Assembly: GCF_047511655.1 (NCBI RefSeq) | Contig: NC_133386.1 | Coordinates: 172,009,146-172,073,145 of the forward strand | Origin: Castor canadensis | Taxonomy: Eukaryota > Chordata > Mammalia > Rodentia > Castoridae | Length of the DNA: 64,000 bases | Direction: 5' to 3' | Shown here: one piece after another, positions 36,941 to 48,350 of the stretch | Numbering within the stretch: position 1 is the stretch's first letter | Layout: each line of letters starts with the position of its first letter | Program-made: the position numbers and the translations under genes | Notes under the pieces: generated by a model | What the model was told of the DNA's origin: nothing | What the model saw: the letters and a program-made list of their open reading frames with translations, nothing else | The model's database searches: none

Positions 36941-39619
36941 AACTCCTACATGACAAGATTACCAATGTCTGCGGTACTTTGATACATTCTGTTTTGCAGG
37001 GGATGAAACTCAAATAGGTCTTAATTCATATGAGATTTTTTGAGAAGCTTTCTGAGATTTTAATACTGTCCTGGGTGTGTATACCTATCCCCCTCTTTAT
37101 CCCACAAGCTCCAAGGATTTCCTAATTTATTTCATCCTGGGGGGGTAATGCTCAGGAAGACAAGCTGTGCTCAGGGGTGCTACCATGAGTTACTGAAGGT
37201 CACATGGCTCATAATAAACAGGATTTAAGCTGGAACCAGTGCATCCTACCCCCAGATGAATGCCTGTCATCAGCATGTCAGTTACCTATTAGTCACACCT
37301 GAATGCAGATATTATCTGTGAGTAACAGTTTCTTATGCTATCTCAACGCTCAGGGGATTCTTCCTTCCATCTAAAATTAACCATTTCCTCAAGGTGCTGG
37401 TTGCAGATTTGAGTAGAAACTATACAGTAATTAGGTGATGTGGCATTAATTGTAACATCACAATTAGAAAAAATCTAATTACAAAACAAAGTGGAACTAT
37501 TTTTTTTTTCTACTTGCAACAGGAAAAACCCTCTGTAGGCCCCTAAGATGCTTTTTTCAGTTCATTTACCACATCCTGGGTTTGTGCTAGTCAATCTGCT
37601 AAATCAATAATATTCAAAAAAGAAGAAAACAAAGGTGTTGAGGTCAGTGGATTTCCTGATCACCTTGGCAACACTCAAGAGTACACACTGTGGTTTCTCC
37701 CATCTGTCTTCCTGGAGACTCGTTCCTCAAGGGCCACTTGGCCTTACAGAGTTCTTGTACAGTGAGACAACCATTTGGGGGCACACACACCCTCTTTTGC
37801 CAGAGACTCTGTTGGACCCAGGCTTAGGGGTGAGATTCTCAGTACCCAGTCCCATCACTGAACCAGGAGACAGGGAGAGGGCCTGTCTTCAAACCAACCT
37901 TTCTAGACTGTTGTTGGGTTGCTTTTTTGGAGGCCTTACCTGAAGGGGCACGGTGACAACTGAGAGAACCCTTTGGATTGTTCTCCAGTAAAAGTAGACA
38001 TGATGGGCCCATGTTGGTTCAGGCTCCATGCTTCACAAACAAGAGGTTGAGAGGTCAAGGGGTCTTGCCAGGTACCCAGAAGTTAGGGTGCCTTGCCTCT
38101 TTGAGTGCCAAGAGATGAATAGCTCAGTTGAAAGCACCCCAGGACACATGCTGGAGGAAATTCCCTGGGTATGACTATGCATGACTGTTTTCTTTGCTCA
38201 TTAAACCCTCACCCACCTCCAGGGCAATTCCGGGAGACACTGAGTCACTCAAGACTCATGGTCTGCGCTGGGCAGCCAGAGGCGATTCGGCCATCGAGTG
38301 TGATTTTGGCCTCATTCGGAAGTGAATGTTAAACAATATGCCCATTCACCAGCCCCCCATCACATGGGCATCAGGAGATGGGGGCAAATGGTGTGGAGAC
38401 AGTAGCAGGGCCGCCAGCCTTCTGCACTCATAGGCTTGGGTGGCAGCAGGACTATTACCATACTAGCTTGAAGGACTCCCAGATGGAAACTTCTGGGCTT
38501 TGAAGACATCAAACAAATGAAGAACAGAATGACTTCTACACATCCCGTGAAGACAGTGGGTTGTGGCTTTATTGGGAACAGCTTGCTCAAAGCTCTTAGA
38601 AAAGACAATTTGGTGGCAAAAGCACTGAACTATGATTTGGAAATCTGTAATTAAAGTCTCCCCAAGTGTCCACTTTTCTCCTAACTGTTCAGGGGACCTT
38701 GCTTAGCCATTCTTGATTTTATTTTCCCTACTTTCACAGAGAATTTGGTTAGAAGTTCACTATTGTCCCTCCTTCCCCTAAATATGAATGATCCAATTAA
38801 TATTAGTGCTTTTTAAAAATTGACGCTTTCCCTCCCTACTTCTAATCAGAATCAGCACAGCTAGGTTTATCAATTGCACATCTTCTGCTTTGGCCATGAG
38901 CTCAGCAAATCATAGGACAGAAATAGAATCCTGACTTTTTTATGATAAATGCTAATGAAATGATGCATTGGGCTGCCACTGCCCAAGAATTTTGTGTGGC
39001 TGATTCCCAGGAGCTCCATCAGGTTGGATATAGTCACCAAGGATGTCGGGCTCTGGGTAGATCTGCATAGAGCCTTAACTGGTCTGTCTAGACCTTTGAG
39101 TTGGGCAGTTTTAAAATGTCACAAAACAGCCTGTGATTTGGCAACCCAGCTCTGGGCCAACCCTGAATCCCCGGATCTTCTCATAACCCTCCCTGACTGT
39201 GGCCAGAGCATTTAGGCTATAAAGGGCAGGAGGATGGAGGGCTATAGCTGGGACTGGACTCTGAGTTCCCAGTGTATCATGGGAAGAGCAAAGGGTAGAA
39301 TCAGAGAGGTAGCCAGCTCACTGTTGGGGAAAGCAAGTGAGGCTTCAGAATCTTCTCCCCTGGGAGAGGGTGGAAGTTCCATTAGTAAGGTTGTTTTCCA
39401 CTGAAGCTTTACCAAGCCCTTGGGCAAACACCCTGCCCTTGGAGCCTTTTGATCCAGAGTTAAGGGAACTGGGATCTTAAAATCATGTTCAAGAAACTCA
39501 AGTTCTTTTCTCTAAAGCTCTCTTTTAATGATCATCTCTCCACACTTTAAAATTCACACGAAGAGTAAGTGGTCTTAAATCCTGTAATTTTAGGATCTGC
39601 CCATGTGTGAGCTACCACT

Positions 39620-39664
39620 GGGCTGGGGGACATGGCTCAAGTGGTAGAGCTGACACTATGAAGC
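39620..39664 (+). repeat. tRNA-like SINE fragment
   Basis: GGGCTGGGGGACATGGCTCA and AGTGGTAGAGC, the 5' part of the tRNA-like unit; the rest is lost. Confidence 0.7.
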
Positions 39665-39679
39665 AATCAATCAGATTGC

Positions 39680-39860
39680 CTAGTCTGAAATCTGGACCCA
39701 CCAGTTACTTTACTTAGGACTTCTCAATGAATCAGTTAACTCATATGTAAAATGGGACGATAAAAGTGCTCACAGCATAGAATTATCATGAGAATAAAAT
39801 GAATTATTAGTATAAAATGTTGAAAACCTTGAACCCAGAATAAGTATTGTCTGCTGATGT
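39680..39860 (+). repeat. MIR relic
   Basis: TGAAATCTGGACCCACCAGT, CAGTTAACTCATATGTAAAA, TGGGACGATAAAAGTGCTCA, CATGAGAATAAAATGAA. Confidence 0.75.
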
Positions 39861-40519
39861 AATTGCAACCCACAATAAGTGAGCCATGGGGCTTAAAGTA
39901 ATTAAGTAGCAGGAACTGGCCTTAATCCCATCCTCACAAAAAAGTAACTTCTCCCACACGCAGCCTACTGTGGGACTAAAGCAGTAGAAAAATATCAGAT
40001 TCTTCCTCATCCCTGCTGGGGAGATGGCAGATAGGAACCAAGCACATCTGAGTAAGTTATGTTAGAAAACAAATTAATTCAATTTGGGGCCATCTGGAGA
40101 ACTGAGGTTTGGAGAATCAACCATCTCTTTTTGGGCATAGTATGGTTGTAGGCTGTCTTCTGATGGTCTTCATATGAGATGCACTGTTTACTGTTCTCTC
40201 TCAGGAGGTCTGACATCAGAAATGGCCATGTGACTGACTGTATGTGAGCATGCCATATTCATTATAGATATGATGGCTTAAGAGTTCAGACAGATGAAGC
40301 CAGTTACAAAAGGGATCTCAGAAATATTTCCTTTCAGAGAAAATAGAAAATGTTCATAGAAGCAAATCTCTGATTAAAGATATTTTCAGTGTCCACTAGG
40401 GAATTCTCAACAAAGCCCAGCTGGTGACTCTGGGTAGAAGTTGAGAAGGGACCTGAAAGATGATCTTTTTGTGTCCCAGTCATCTGCTTGTGCTGTGTGT
40501 GTTGGGGGAGTCAGAAACA

Positions 40520-40665
40520 GAACATTCACTCACTTATTCATTCATTTGTTTGACATTTGCCTATTATGTACAAGGTGTTGGGGATATAATGGTGGGAAGA
40601 CAAATACAGTCCCTGATGTCATTAAGTCTACAAGAAATTTCCAAAATTCCAGAATCATTGAATTT
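40520..40665 (-). repeat. L2 LINE 3' end, reverse
   Basis: CACTTATTCATTCATTTGTT, GCCTATTATGTACAAGGTGT, TGGGGATATAATGGTGGGAA, AATACAGTCCCTGATGTCAT. Confidence 0.82.
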
Positions 40666-41169
40666 CTGAGACCTTGAAGATAATAATTTCTTATAATTCT
40701 TTACCTAGTTGAGTCACAGATTTAGGGAAACTGTAATGAAACTCAGGTATGCTATCCCACCATAACACCTACACATACACATACACACAGAGTCTTTCAC
40801 ACAATTTCACAGGTCCACCAACCCTTTGACAACCAGCCCCTGGATTCCTGGTGGAAAACCCCTTGTCGCTCAGCTCCATCACCATCTAGCTGTGGGAGCC
40901 ACCCCCACTGACCTCACAGGCAGGTTTGGGAAGATGTAGATAATGGCAGCTTGAGTGATAATTACGCAGTGATTTCCTACCAGGAGATGTTGTGATTTTC
41001 TACCACTTGGGAAATGACTGGGTAGATGAAGAACCTATTTCTCTCAAGCCAGATTTTTGAAATGTGTGGGGGTGGTTTTATTAGTGACATTTATTTTTCT
41101 TGAACTAAAAGGCTTAGCTATAAGTAAGATTAATGGCGTTATGGGTCAGCTGCAGTGTATCCAAGTGAC

Positions 41170-41360
41170 AATGAATTCAACCAGGAGCCAGAAAACAGAT
41201 TGGAACTCTGACTTGCCCACTAGGATTACTGAAGACAACATTTGTGCCTCAGTTTCCCTGTCTCTAAAATAGGGTTGACAGTATGCCAACCTCATGGCAT
41301 TTTGATGGGAATTAAGTTAGCTGAAGTGTATAAGGCAGCTAATATGTATGCAGTACCAAT
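41170..41360 (+). repeat. MIR relic
   Basis: CAACCAGGAGCCAGAAAACA, GTGCCTCAGTTTCCCTGTCT, CTAAAATAGGGTTGACAG, GATGGGAATTAAGTTAGC. Confidence 0.72.
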
Positions 41361-41364
41361 TGGC

Positions 41365-41560
41365 TCTACTTATTAAGAGCCAAGCACTATATCAAGTGTT
41401 TGCTATGTCTCATTTAACTAGTCCCACAAATCCTGACAGGTCAATATTGTCATCTCATGAAGAAGAAAGGCTAGAGCCAGAGAACTGAAGTAGCTAAACA
41501 GCTTTGTACCCTGGAGTGACTGGTAGAGCCTAGATTTGAAGCAGCTTTGTATAGGTCTGA
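41365..41560 (-). repeat. MIR relic, tail-to-tail with the previous one
   Basis: GAGCCAAGCACTATATCAAG, TGTCTCATTTAACTAGTCCC, CATGAAGAAGAAAGGCTAGA, GACTGGTAGAGCCTAGATTT. Confidence 0.7.
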
Positions 41561-42319
41561 ACTAGGCTGAACCACTGCCCTTCATATGAGTTTGGAGCTG
41601 GAGTCCAGCTTTGTAGGATACAGAGTTTCTCTGGGAGCCTCCTTTTCCTGTTCTTCCTGACAGGTCACTAGCAGACCTCTGCCCATGTGGGTGGACCAGG
41701 CTCCTGGATGTCAAGTCCTGAGACAGCTCTGTGCTGCTTATAGCCTGCAGTAATGTGTTCTCTAAAGGCTTGGATGTCATTGTTTCTTGGCAATTTCTCT
41801 CTGAATCTGAAAGTGGCCTCAGACAGTCCACATCTTCCGTTGAGCCCATTCTGGGTCTTGCAGGGAGGGAATTGGGACAGTTTGTTCATTACCCAAAACA
41901 AGAGACAAGAAGATTTTTTTGGAGACCAGAAGGCTCAAAGATAATGATTCTTAATATATTTCCATTTGGAAAGTCTTGTTGGAGAGATGCAATTGGCCAT
42001 TTAATATTCACTTCTTGAGTCAAAGTGGATCCCAAGTCCCAGAGGCTTTTGTTTCTCAGGAGGTACCTGCAGATGCTCCGGAAGCTCTTTCTTCCTGCAA
42101 TGGCTGCACCCTGGCCAGGTCACTGCCATACATGTTGCACTGTGTCCAGAGGTGTTTTGTGGACCATGGCTACTCACACCTCACTCTTTAACACTACTTA
42201 AACCTTGGGAATATTGTCAGCTATACATCAATGAGCTACAGAGATCAGGAATAGCTACCTACCTTGTGGTCAGGAGTAGTAGGTAGTAGAGAAGCTGTGG
42301 GTGCTTGGAGCCCATGGAT

Positions 42320-42565
42320 ACTTGGATGGGTTTGAATCTCTGTTCCACCATTGCTACCTCTGTGAACTCAGGCATGTTTCTTCAAAGCTTCCCTTCTCTG
42401 TGCCTCAGTTTCTCTATCTGGAAAACAGTGATACAAATATTAACCATCTCTTAGGGTTGTTTTAAGGATAGATTGAGTTAGCACTTGTAAAATGCTTACA
42501 AAAGTGCCTGTCATATACATAATAAGTACATAATCAGTATTCATTATTATTATTGCTGTTGATAT
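42320..42565 (+). repeat. MIR, well preserved
   Basis: GGGTTTGAATCTCTGTTCCA, CTGTGCCTCAGTTTCTCTAT, CTTAGGGTTGTTTTAAGGAT, AAGTGCCTGTCATATACATA, ending in ATTATTATTATTG. Confidence 0.92.
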
Positions 42566-42869
42566 TATTAATACCCTCTGGGGTAATAATTAAAGTTTGC
42601 ATATGTATTAAGGATGGCTATTACAAGGTCTTCATAAATTGTCAGGTCTTAAATGATATATAATCTTAAAGACTTGGTTCCTTTATGGACGAGCGAACTA
42701 GAGGAGAGGCACTATGAACAATTCAAGATAGTTGACCTCAAAGGAAGTATTTAGTGTCATCTTTGCAATTCCTAAATGACCAAATACCATCAGGGTTAGG
42801 AGTTGGAGCTTTTCATGGGATTTTAAAGTAATATAAGCTCTGAAATTTTCACTTTGCTGAGACTTTCTT

Positions 42870-43163
42870 TTTTTTTTTCCTTTTTCTTTTATTATTCATA
42901 TGTGCATACAAGGCTTGGTTCATTTCTCCCCCCTGCCCCCACCCCCTCCCTTACCACCCACTCCGCCCCCTCCCTCTCCCCCCGCCTCAATACCCAGCAG
43001 AAACTATTTTGCCTTTATTTCTAATTTTGTTGTAGAGAGAGTATAAGCAATAATAGGAAGGAACAAGGGTTTTTGCTGGTTGAGATAAGGATAGCTATAC
43101 AGGGCATTGACTCACATTGATTTCCTGTGTGTGGGTGTTACCTTCTAGGTTAATTCTTTTTGA
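42870..43163 (-). mobile_element. 5'-truncated L1 LINE 3' end with 16-bp target duplication
   Basis: The + strand starts with a T-rich tract (the reverse poly-A) and then shows ATTATTCATATGTGCATACA and a long C-rich stretch with CACCCCCTCCC and CCGCCCCCTCCC, the reverse of the G-rich L1 3' UTR. TTGCTGAGACTTTCTT flanks it exactly at 42854-42869 and 43164-43179. Only the 3' UTR is present; no open frame survives. The perfect duplication suggests a fairly recent insertion. Confidence 0.9.
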
Positions 43164-44254
43164 TTGCTGAGACTTTCTTATTCATTCAGCAGTCTTTTGC
43201 AGATACCCTGGTTAAGCCTCAAAGTCTAGGAAGGCTGAGGGGTTCAGTTTATCTATTTCATCCTGTCTTGGCTAGGTACAGGTACACACATTCACCTGTA
43301 TGCACACCTATTGACACTCACACAACGCATGCATGTACAGTCTTTAAAGTGACATTGGCTGCTGTACATGGAACTTAAGGGATTTGTCTCAGTTTGAATT
43401 GGTTAATCTTGCATTTGCATATCTGTCAACCAGGTAGCAGGCCTAAAGTCAACTTTAATAAGAAACAAACTGCCATTCAGCTCCAAACTAGTGTTCATCC
43501 ATCAGACTTTATTTTTAACCTTGGAGTGACAGCAGTCACCTGAACCAGGAGTCCCCAGGCAGTTTGCCTCTTCTGGAATCACACTGAAGTCTTCCCTGGC
43601 AGCCTCACTGCCAAGGAACTAATTGGAACACTGTTTTTCTTTTGTATGCTAGACAAGGAGAGGCCCCGGAAAGGCTGTCCTTCCAAATGACAGGTTCCCT
43701 TTGTGAGATCGGCCAACGGAGACCCAAGCTGAAAATGTCAGTAAAAACAAATAGTATTTCAAAAGAGCTTTGTGCATTTCCTTCCTCTTTTCTCATTGCC
43801 TCATCAACCAAGTGTTGCATGAGTGACTTGGGAGGATCCACTGGACCCAATAAAGAATTAACTGCATAAAACATTTTTTCTCCATTTCACCTACTTCTGT
43901 TGTTTGGATTTTTGCTAATGATACAAACAAACAAACAAAGAAAAATAGGTGATATTGGCTTATGTCTTTTCAAGGGCCACTTTTTATTTCTTCTTACTAT
44001 TTTCAGAATCAAAGAATATAAAACAGAATTTTAGTGGTCAGAAACTCTTTTCTGGGTTTTATTAGCTGCTTCCTGATGTAGGAGAAAGTAGTTGTTGCCT
44101 GTAGAACTCAATAATAATGATACCTTCTTTGTCATCATGAAACAGTTATTTAGGTTTGCCCATCCTCTTTCTGCTACTGCTCTAGCAATATGATGAACAG
44201 ACCCTTGGACACAAAGCTAGGTGACTTTTAGGTGAATTTTGGTGTTCATCACAC

Positions 44255-44345
44255 CTGAGATGGAGTTCAAGCTCTGCCGATTAATAGCTGGATGACTTTG
44301 AGTTTAATGTGTAATTTTCCTGAGCTTCAGTCACTTTTAAGTAAT
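44255..44345 (+). repeat. MIR fragment
   Basis: GGAGTTCAAGCTCTGCCGAT, TAATAGCTGGATGACTTTGA, CCTGAGCTTCAGTCAC. Confidence 0.65.
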
Positions 44346-45044
44346 ACATAAAAACCAAAACTCACACAGAACCCCAAATGTGGGTACCTAGGCACACTGC
44401 TGTGAAAGATTTCCTCTCCCACTGCAGTCGCTCAGCCATGTAGAACAAAGTGGATTCAGAGGTTCAGATAGAAATGCTCACTTTTCTGAACCTCAATTTT
44501 CTTGTTGGCAAATAGAATTTTCCCAACATCCTCTGGGCTTTCCCAAGGGAGAAGTCTGGAGTCTGAGTTAAAGTTAGTTCTGTCTGACTTGAGACCTGGC
44601 TTTTAACTAACACAGAGTGGTACCTGGCCTGCCACTTGGGCCACTGTCTGGGACAATGTAAGTGTGTGTCCTTAGAGAAGGACCAGCACTGAAGTCCAAG
44701 GAAGCACTCAGGGGGTATCAGTTTCACTGATACAGCCTCAATGACTTGACTTTTTTGGGTGAAATTCATTAAAATATATACTGAGGCTAATAGCATCCCA
44801 AAGAATGATAAGTTTCTACTCATGGTCTTTAATGTCTTTTGAGAGCATTACACAGGACCAGGTAGAACAGGATGATCTCTGGGTCCCCGACTCAGATTTC
44901 AGACTACTGTGTTTTATAACTCACCAAAGTCTTTATGATAAATAAATATTTACCCAGTTGATAGCAGTCAGGCTTCATTTTCAACACCATTAACTTTTGG
45001 GAGTATGGGTCAGTTACTATATTAAAAGTCTGTCTTGGGGAAAT

Positions 45045-45240
45045 GTTTATGAGTCATTCATTCATTCAACAAAATATTTAATGAGCAGCTACTCTCTTGT
45101 CAGATACTGTTGTTGGGTGTTAGAGACACAGCTGCAAATAGGTACAAGGCCCTTGCTTTCTCAGAGCTGTCATTTCAGGCAGAAGAGACAGACAATAAAC
45201 AAATGTGCAAATAGATAGGTGAACAGGTTGTTATGAAGAC
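45045..45240 (-). repeat. L2 LINE 3' end, reverse, well preserved
   Basis: GAGTCATTCATTCATTCAAC, AAAATATTTAATGAGCAGCT, GTCAGATACTGTTGTTGGGT, AGAGACAGACAATAAACAAA. Confidence 0.9.
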
Positions 45241-45676
45241 AAAAGCCAGGTGAGGCAAGGAGGGGCTGGGGCTGCATAAGAGTGTACAGAGAAGGACTGA
45301 GGGGTTGTGGAATTAAAAATATGAATGGTGAATATGAACCACCAATGGGACTCTTTGATGATGGAACATTCCAGACTGAGGGGAAAGCAGGTATGTGTTT
45401 TCAGATGAGAAGGAGCTCAGAATGCCTGATGGAATTAAAGGAAAATTTGTGTGTGGACTAGGACAAGCCACTTCCAGGCTGAAAGAAGAGACTGGAGCCA
45501 GATTCTGTTGGTCTTGATCATAGCAAGGAAATTTATTCTGGGTGCAGCCAGAAGCTGTTGGAGGTGTAAGCCAGGGGGCAACAGTATTTGATCATGGGAA
45601 AATATAAGACGAAGTGGAAAAAAAGACTTCCAAATATACACTCACATATTTACCACTATTTCAACTGTGCAAGCAT

Positions 45677-45714
45677 ATGTGTGTGTATTGTGTGTGTGAG
45701 TGTGTGTGTATATA
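45677..45714. repeat. TG microsatellite
   Basis: Interrupted TG run of about 38 bp with TATT and GAG breaks. Confidence 0.9.
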
Positions 45715-45947
45715 TTCAGTAAACAAACTGTAGGAAGATACAGAAAAATGCTGTGGTTTTCTTAATGGTAGACTTGTTTCCCTCATTACTTCCCTACATT
45801 TTGAAAGTTTTCCATTTTCCATGAGTTTGTATTGTATTAGATAATATGCTTTTTAAAGGAACTTTGTGTGTAACAACTGGTGGAGAATCAGTAAGACTGA
45901 GGGTGCTTTTCCGATTTGAGCTTTATGGGCTCTGTCAGTAGAGAGGT

Positions 45948-46316
45948 TTATTTTTTTGGCAGCATTTGAGGTTGAACTCAGTGCCTTGTGCTTGCAGGCA
46001 GGTGCTCTATCACTTGAGCCATTCTGCTGGCCCTTTTTGTGTAGTTTATTTTTGAGGTAAGGGTCTCATTTTATGCCTGGACAGGCCTGAACTGTGAGCC
46101 TCTTATTTGTGCTTCCCAGAGCAGCCGGGATGACAGGCATGCCACTGCACCCAGCCATTGTTTGAGATGAGATCTTGCAAAATCCCCCCTCCCCCACATC
46201 CCAGTCCTGTCGCGTGCCCCCCATCCCCCTCCCCGGGCTGGCCTGGAGCTGATATCCTCCAGATCTCCACCTTCTGAGTAGCTAGGATTATAGGCATGAG
46301 CCACCACGCCCAGCTT
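45948..46316 (-). mobile_element. three-part composite SINE just before CD44 exon 2
   Basis: On the + strand the order is tRNA-like unit (GTTGAACTCAGTGCCTTGTG, GGTGCTCTATCACTTGAGCC), B1-like unit (TCTCATTTTATGCCTGGACA, GATGACAGGCATGCCACTGC) and a second B1-like unit (CTCCACCTTCTGAGTAGCTA, GCATGAGCCACCACGCCCAG). It ends 107 bp before exon 2. No clear target duplication was found by eye. Confidence 0.87.
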
Positions 46317-46423
46317 CTATTTGGCTTTTTAATGTCTTTCCTAAAGTGAACTTCTTACCATTGAGTCATCTTTATGCAAATTATTTGTGCAAAAGAATCT
46401 AACATTTCTGTTTGATCCCACAG

Positions 46424-46589
46424 ATTTGAATATAACCTGCCGCTATGCAGGTGTATTCCACGTGGAGAAAAATGGTCGCTACAGCATCTCTCAGACGGAG
46501 GCGGCTGACCTCTGCAAGGCTTTCAACAGCAGCCTGCCCACCATGGCCCAGATGGAGAAGGCCCTGAGTAAAGGGTTTGAGACGTGCAG
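46424..46589 (+). CDS. CD44: CD44 exon 2: first half of the Link (hyaluronan-binding) domain
   Basis: This encodes the end of codon 25 through the first two bases of codon 80. Cysteines 30, 55 and 79 correspond to human C28, C53 and C77, which form disulfides of the Link fold. Arg43-Tyr44 correspond to human R41-Y42, the core hyaluronan contacts. Asn-X-Ser/Thr sites lie at Asn27 and Asn59. The motif [12 protein letters not shown] is typical of the Link module. Human Arg46 appears here as Gln48. Acceptor CCCACAG/AT and donor TGCAG/GTGAGA are both good. A composite SINE ends about 108 bp before the exon. Confidence 0.98.
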
Positions 46590-46996
46590 GTGAGAGGGGG
46601 TCACTCCCACTGGGAAGGCCAGGGACCTGCGCCCAGGGGGCGGAGCTTAAACTGAAAGTCCCCTCCCTGACAGTTGAATGGATTATTGCCTGAAGAGGCT
46701 GCCCCACCTATTAATTTAGCCAAGTCAATCTGGAACCTGTATGACAACTGGAATTTAAAGTCGGCTAAAGACACCTTTGTGAATCATAGAGAGGGAGGCG
46801 GAGGAAGCCATTAAGGGTCATATCGGTTGCAATCCTCTTGCCTAATGTGCTCCCACAGTGCTCTCCCGGCTTTGAAGCCGCGTTCAGTATCGTTGTCGGA
46901 ACCACAAGAAAACGTACACCAAATAACAGTGTTTAAAATAATATGAGGCTGGCAGAGTCTTGGCCTTGCAGACTTGGCCCAAAACCCGTTTTTCAA

Positions 46997-47115
46997 ACCT
47001 CTCTCTCCTCTCCCCTCTTCTCTCTCCCCTCTCTTCTTCCTCCTCTCACTACTCTCCCCCCCCCCCTCCCCTTTTCTCCCTCCTTCCCCCCTCCCACTCT
47101 CCTTTTGGTTTCTCT
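46997..47115. repeat. long pyrimidine-rich tract in CD44 intron 2
   Basis: About 119 bp almost entirely C and T on the + strand, including an uninterrupted run of about a dozen C. It lies about 410 bp after exon 2. Confidence 0.9.
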
Positions 47116-47282
47116 ACTGCATTACTCTGGTTTGAGAAAATAAATGAAAGGGCACGCAGGTTTTTCAGTTATATTATATTAAGATATATGTTGTTATTAG
47201 ATGCTTTCTCGGGGTGCACCCTGCACTCCACAGAGCTTTCCTCAAGCCCTTTTGCTCCAGGATAATCACAACAGGCAGGGGC

Positions 47283-47298
47283 TTTTTTTTTTTTTTTT
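47283..47298. repeat. T homopolymer
   Basis: A run of 16 T in CD44 intron 2 with no attached SINE that I recognise. Confidence 0.9.
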
Positions 47299-48199
47299 GT
47301 CCTGTGGTAAGTGGTGCATAGGAAGAACAAGCCCTGGTGACGACCACAGTGGAGTATTTGGTTTGGTTCGCTTTCACTAGAGGAGTCTTCATACTTTCAA
47401 TAAGTAATTTGAAGTTTCCACTCCAGACTGCAACTTAAGCGGTGTGTTTCCCCTCTCCTCTCTCTTCAATGCACATACAGACTGCTTTCAGAAAGCTAGC
47501 TGCAGCAGTCATTACGGAAACCATTAAATGTAAGTTAAGTGCATCTATCCTGCCCATGGTCACAGAGTCAGACACTCACTCTGTGAGTGGTAGCTGAGAT
47601 TCTTGTCTGGAAAGGGAGGAACATCTTTAGTCCAAAATGGCTTTGTCTACTGTGATAGCAGTTAGCCACATATGGTGATTTATTCTTGTTAATTAAAATT
47701 AAGTAATATTAAAATGAGTTCTTCATTGGCACTAGTCACTTTTCAAGTTCTCAATTAGCTGTTGTATGATATAGATTGTTTCTAGAACATTTCCAAAGAT
47801 AAAGTTCTCTTGAGCAGTGCCACTCTAACACAAAGAACAGATGTTTCTACACATCTATATGTAAGTGCTCAGAACTAGGTCTGGGAGAATGGTAAAGAAA
47901 GAAGCAGAGGAAAGTAGACAGCTCTGGTAGCTATTGAATCTGAGCTGTAGGCTGCAATGAAGGACAGCCAATTAGCAAATCTGTTTATTCGATTCTCGAG
48001 GCTAATTGTTTAAGTTTGGCTGGGACTAGGCCACTAGGCTAAGAAAGTGGATTTAGTAAGCTGAGTTTTGATTATGAAATACAGACAAGGCGTATTTGCA
48101 AAATACTGACAGCTGGGGACAGAGTTCTCACTCTTGCTGATAGATGATCGTGGAGCACTGAGGTGCTGGGTGCTGGGAGTTCAGTCACCCTCTTGGCTC

Positions 48200-48350
48200 C
48201 ATCCCTTCATTGAATCCTTAACTTGTCCTGTGGCTCACTGTTACTCCACTTTATGGAAGAAGCAACTGAGACCTGGGTAATTTTCCCACCTTGTCCTGGA
48301 TCATAGAACTTGCACGTGGAAGAAGCTGGATTTGCTCCTCTTTCGTGTGA
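48200..48350 (-). repeat. MIR relic
   Basis: GGCTCACTGTTACTCCACTT, TATGGAAGAAGCAACTGAGA, GGATCATAGAACTTGCACGT. Confidence 0.58.

Larger units (their letters stand above)
13118..46423 (+). other. CD44: CD44 intron 1
   Basis: The donor is GTGAGTG and the acceptor is TTTGATCCCACAG. At 33.3 kb it is by far the longest intron seen here, as first introns of CD44 genes are. It carries many MIR and L2 relics, three young SINEs, a truncated L1 with target duplication, tetranucleotide and CA/TG repeats and a 22-bp palindrome at 31848-31869. I saw no further exon. First introns often hold enhancers, but nothing in the sequence alone lets me point to one. Unlisted stretches such as 14550-16250, 17000-18750, 21900-23500, 26000-28000, 33750-35300 and 36950-39600 show no repeat or gene I can name. 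Confidence 0.93.

Noticed and set aside
46071..46307. Minus frames with VAHAYNPSYS-like start
   Set aside because: This is the usual translation of a B1/Alu-type SINE and not a gene.
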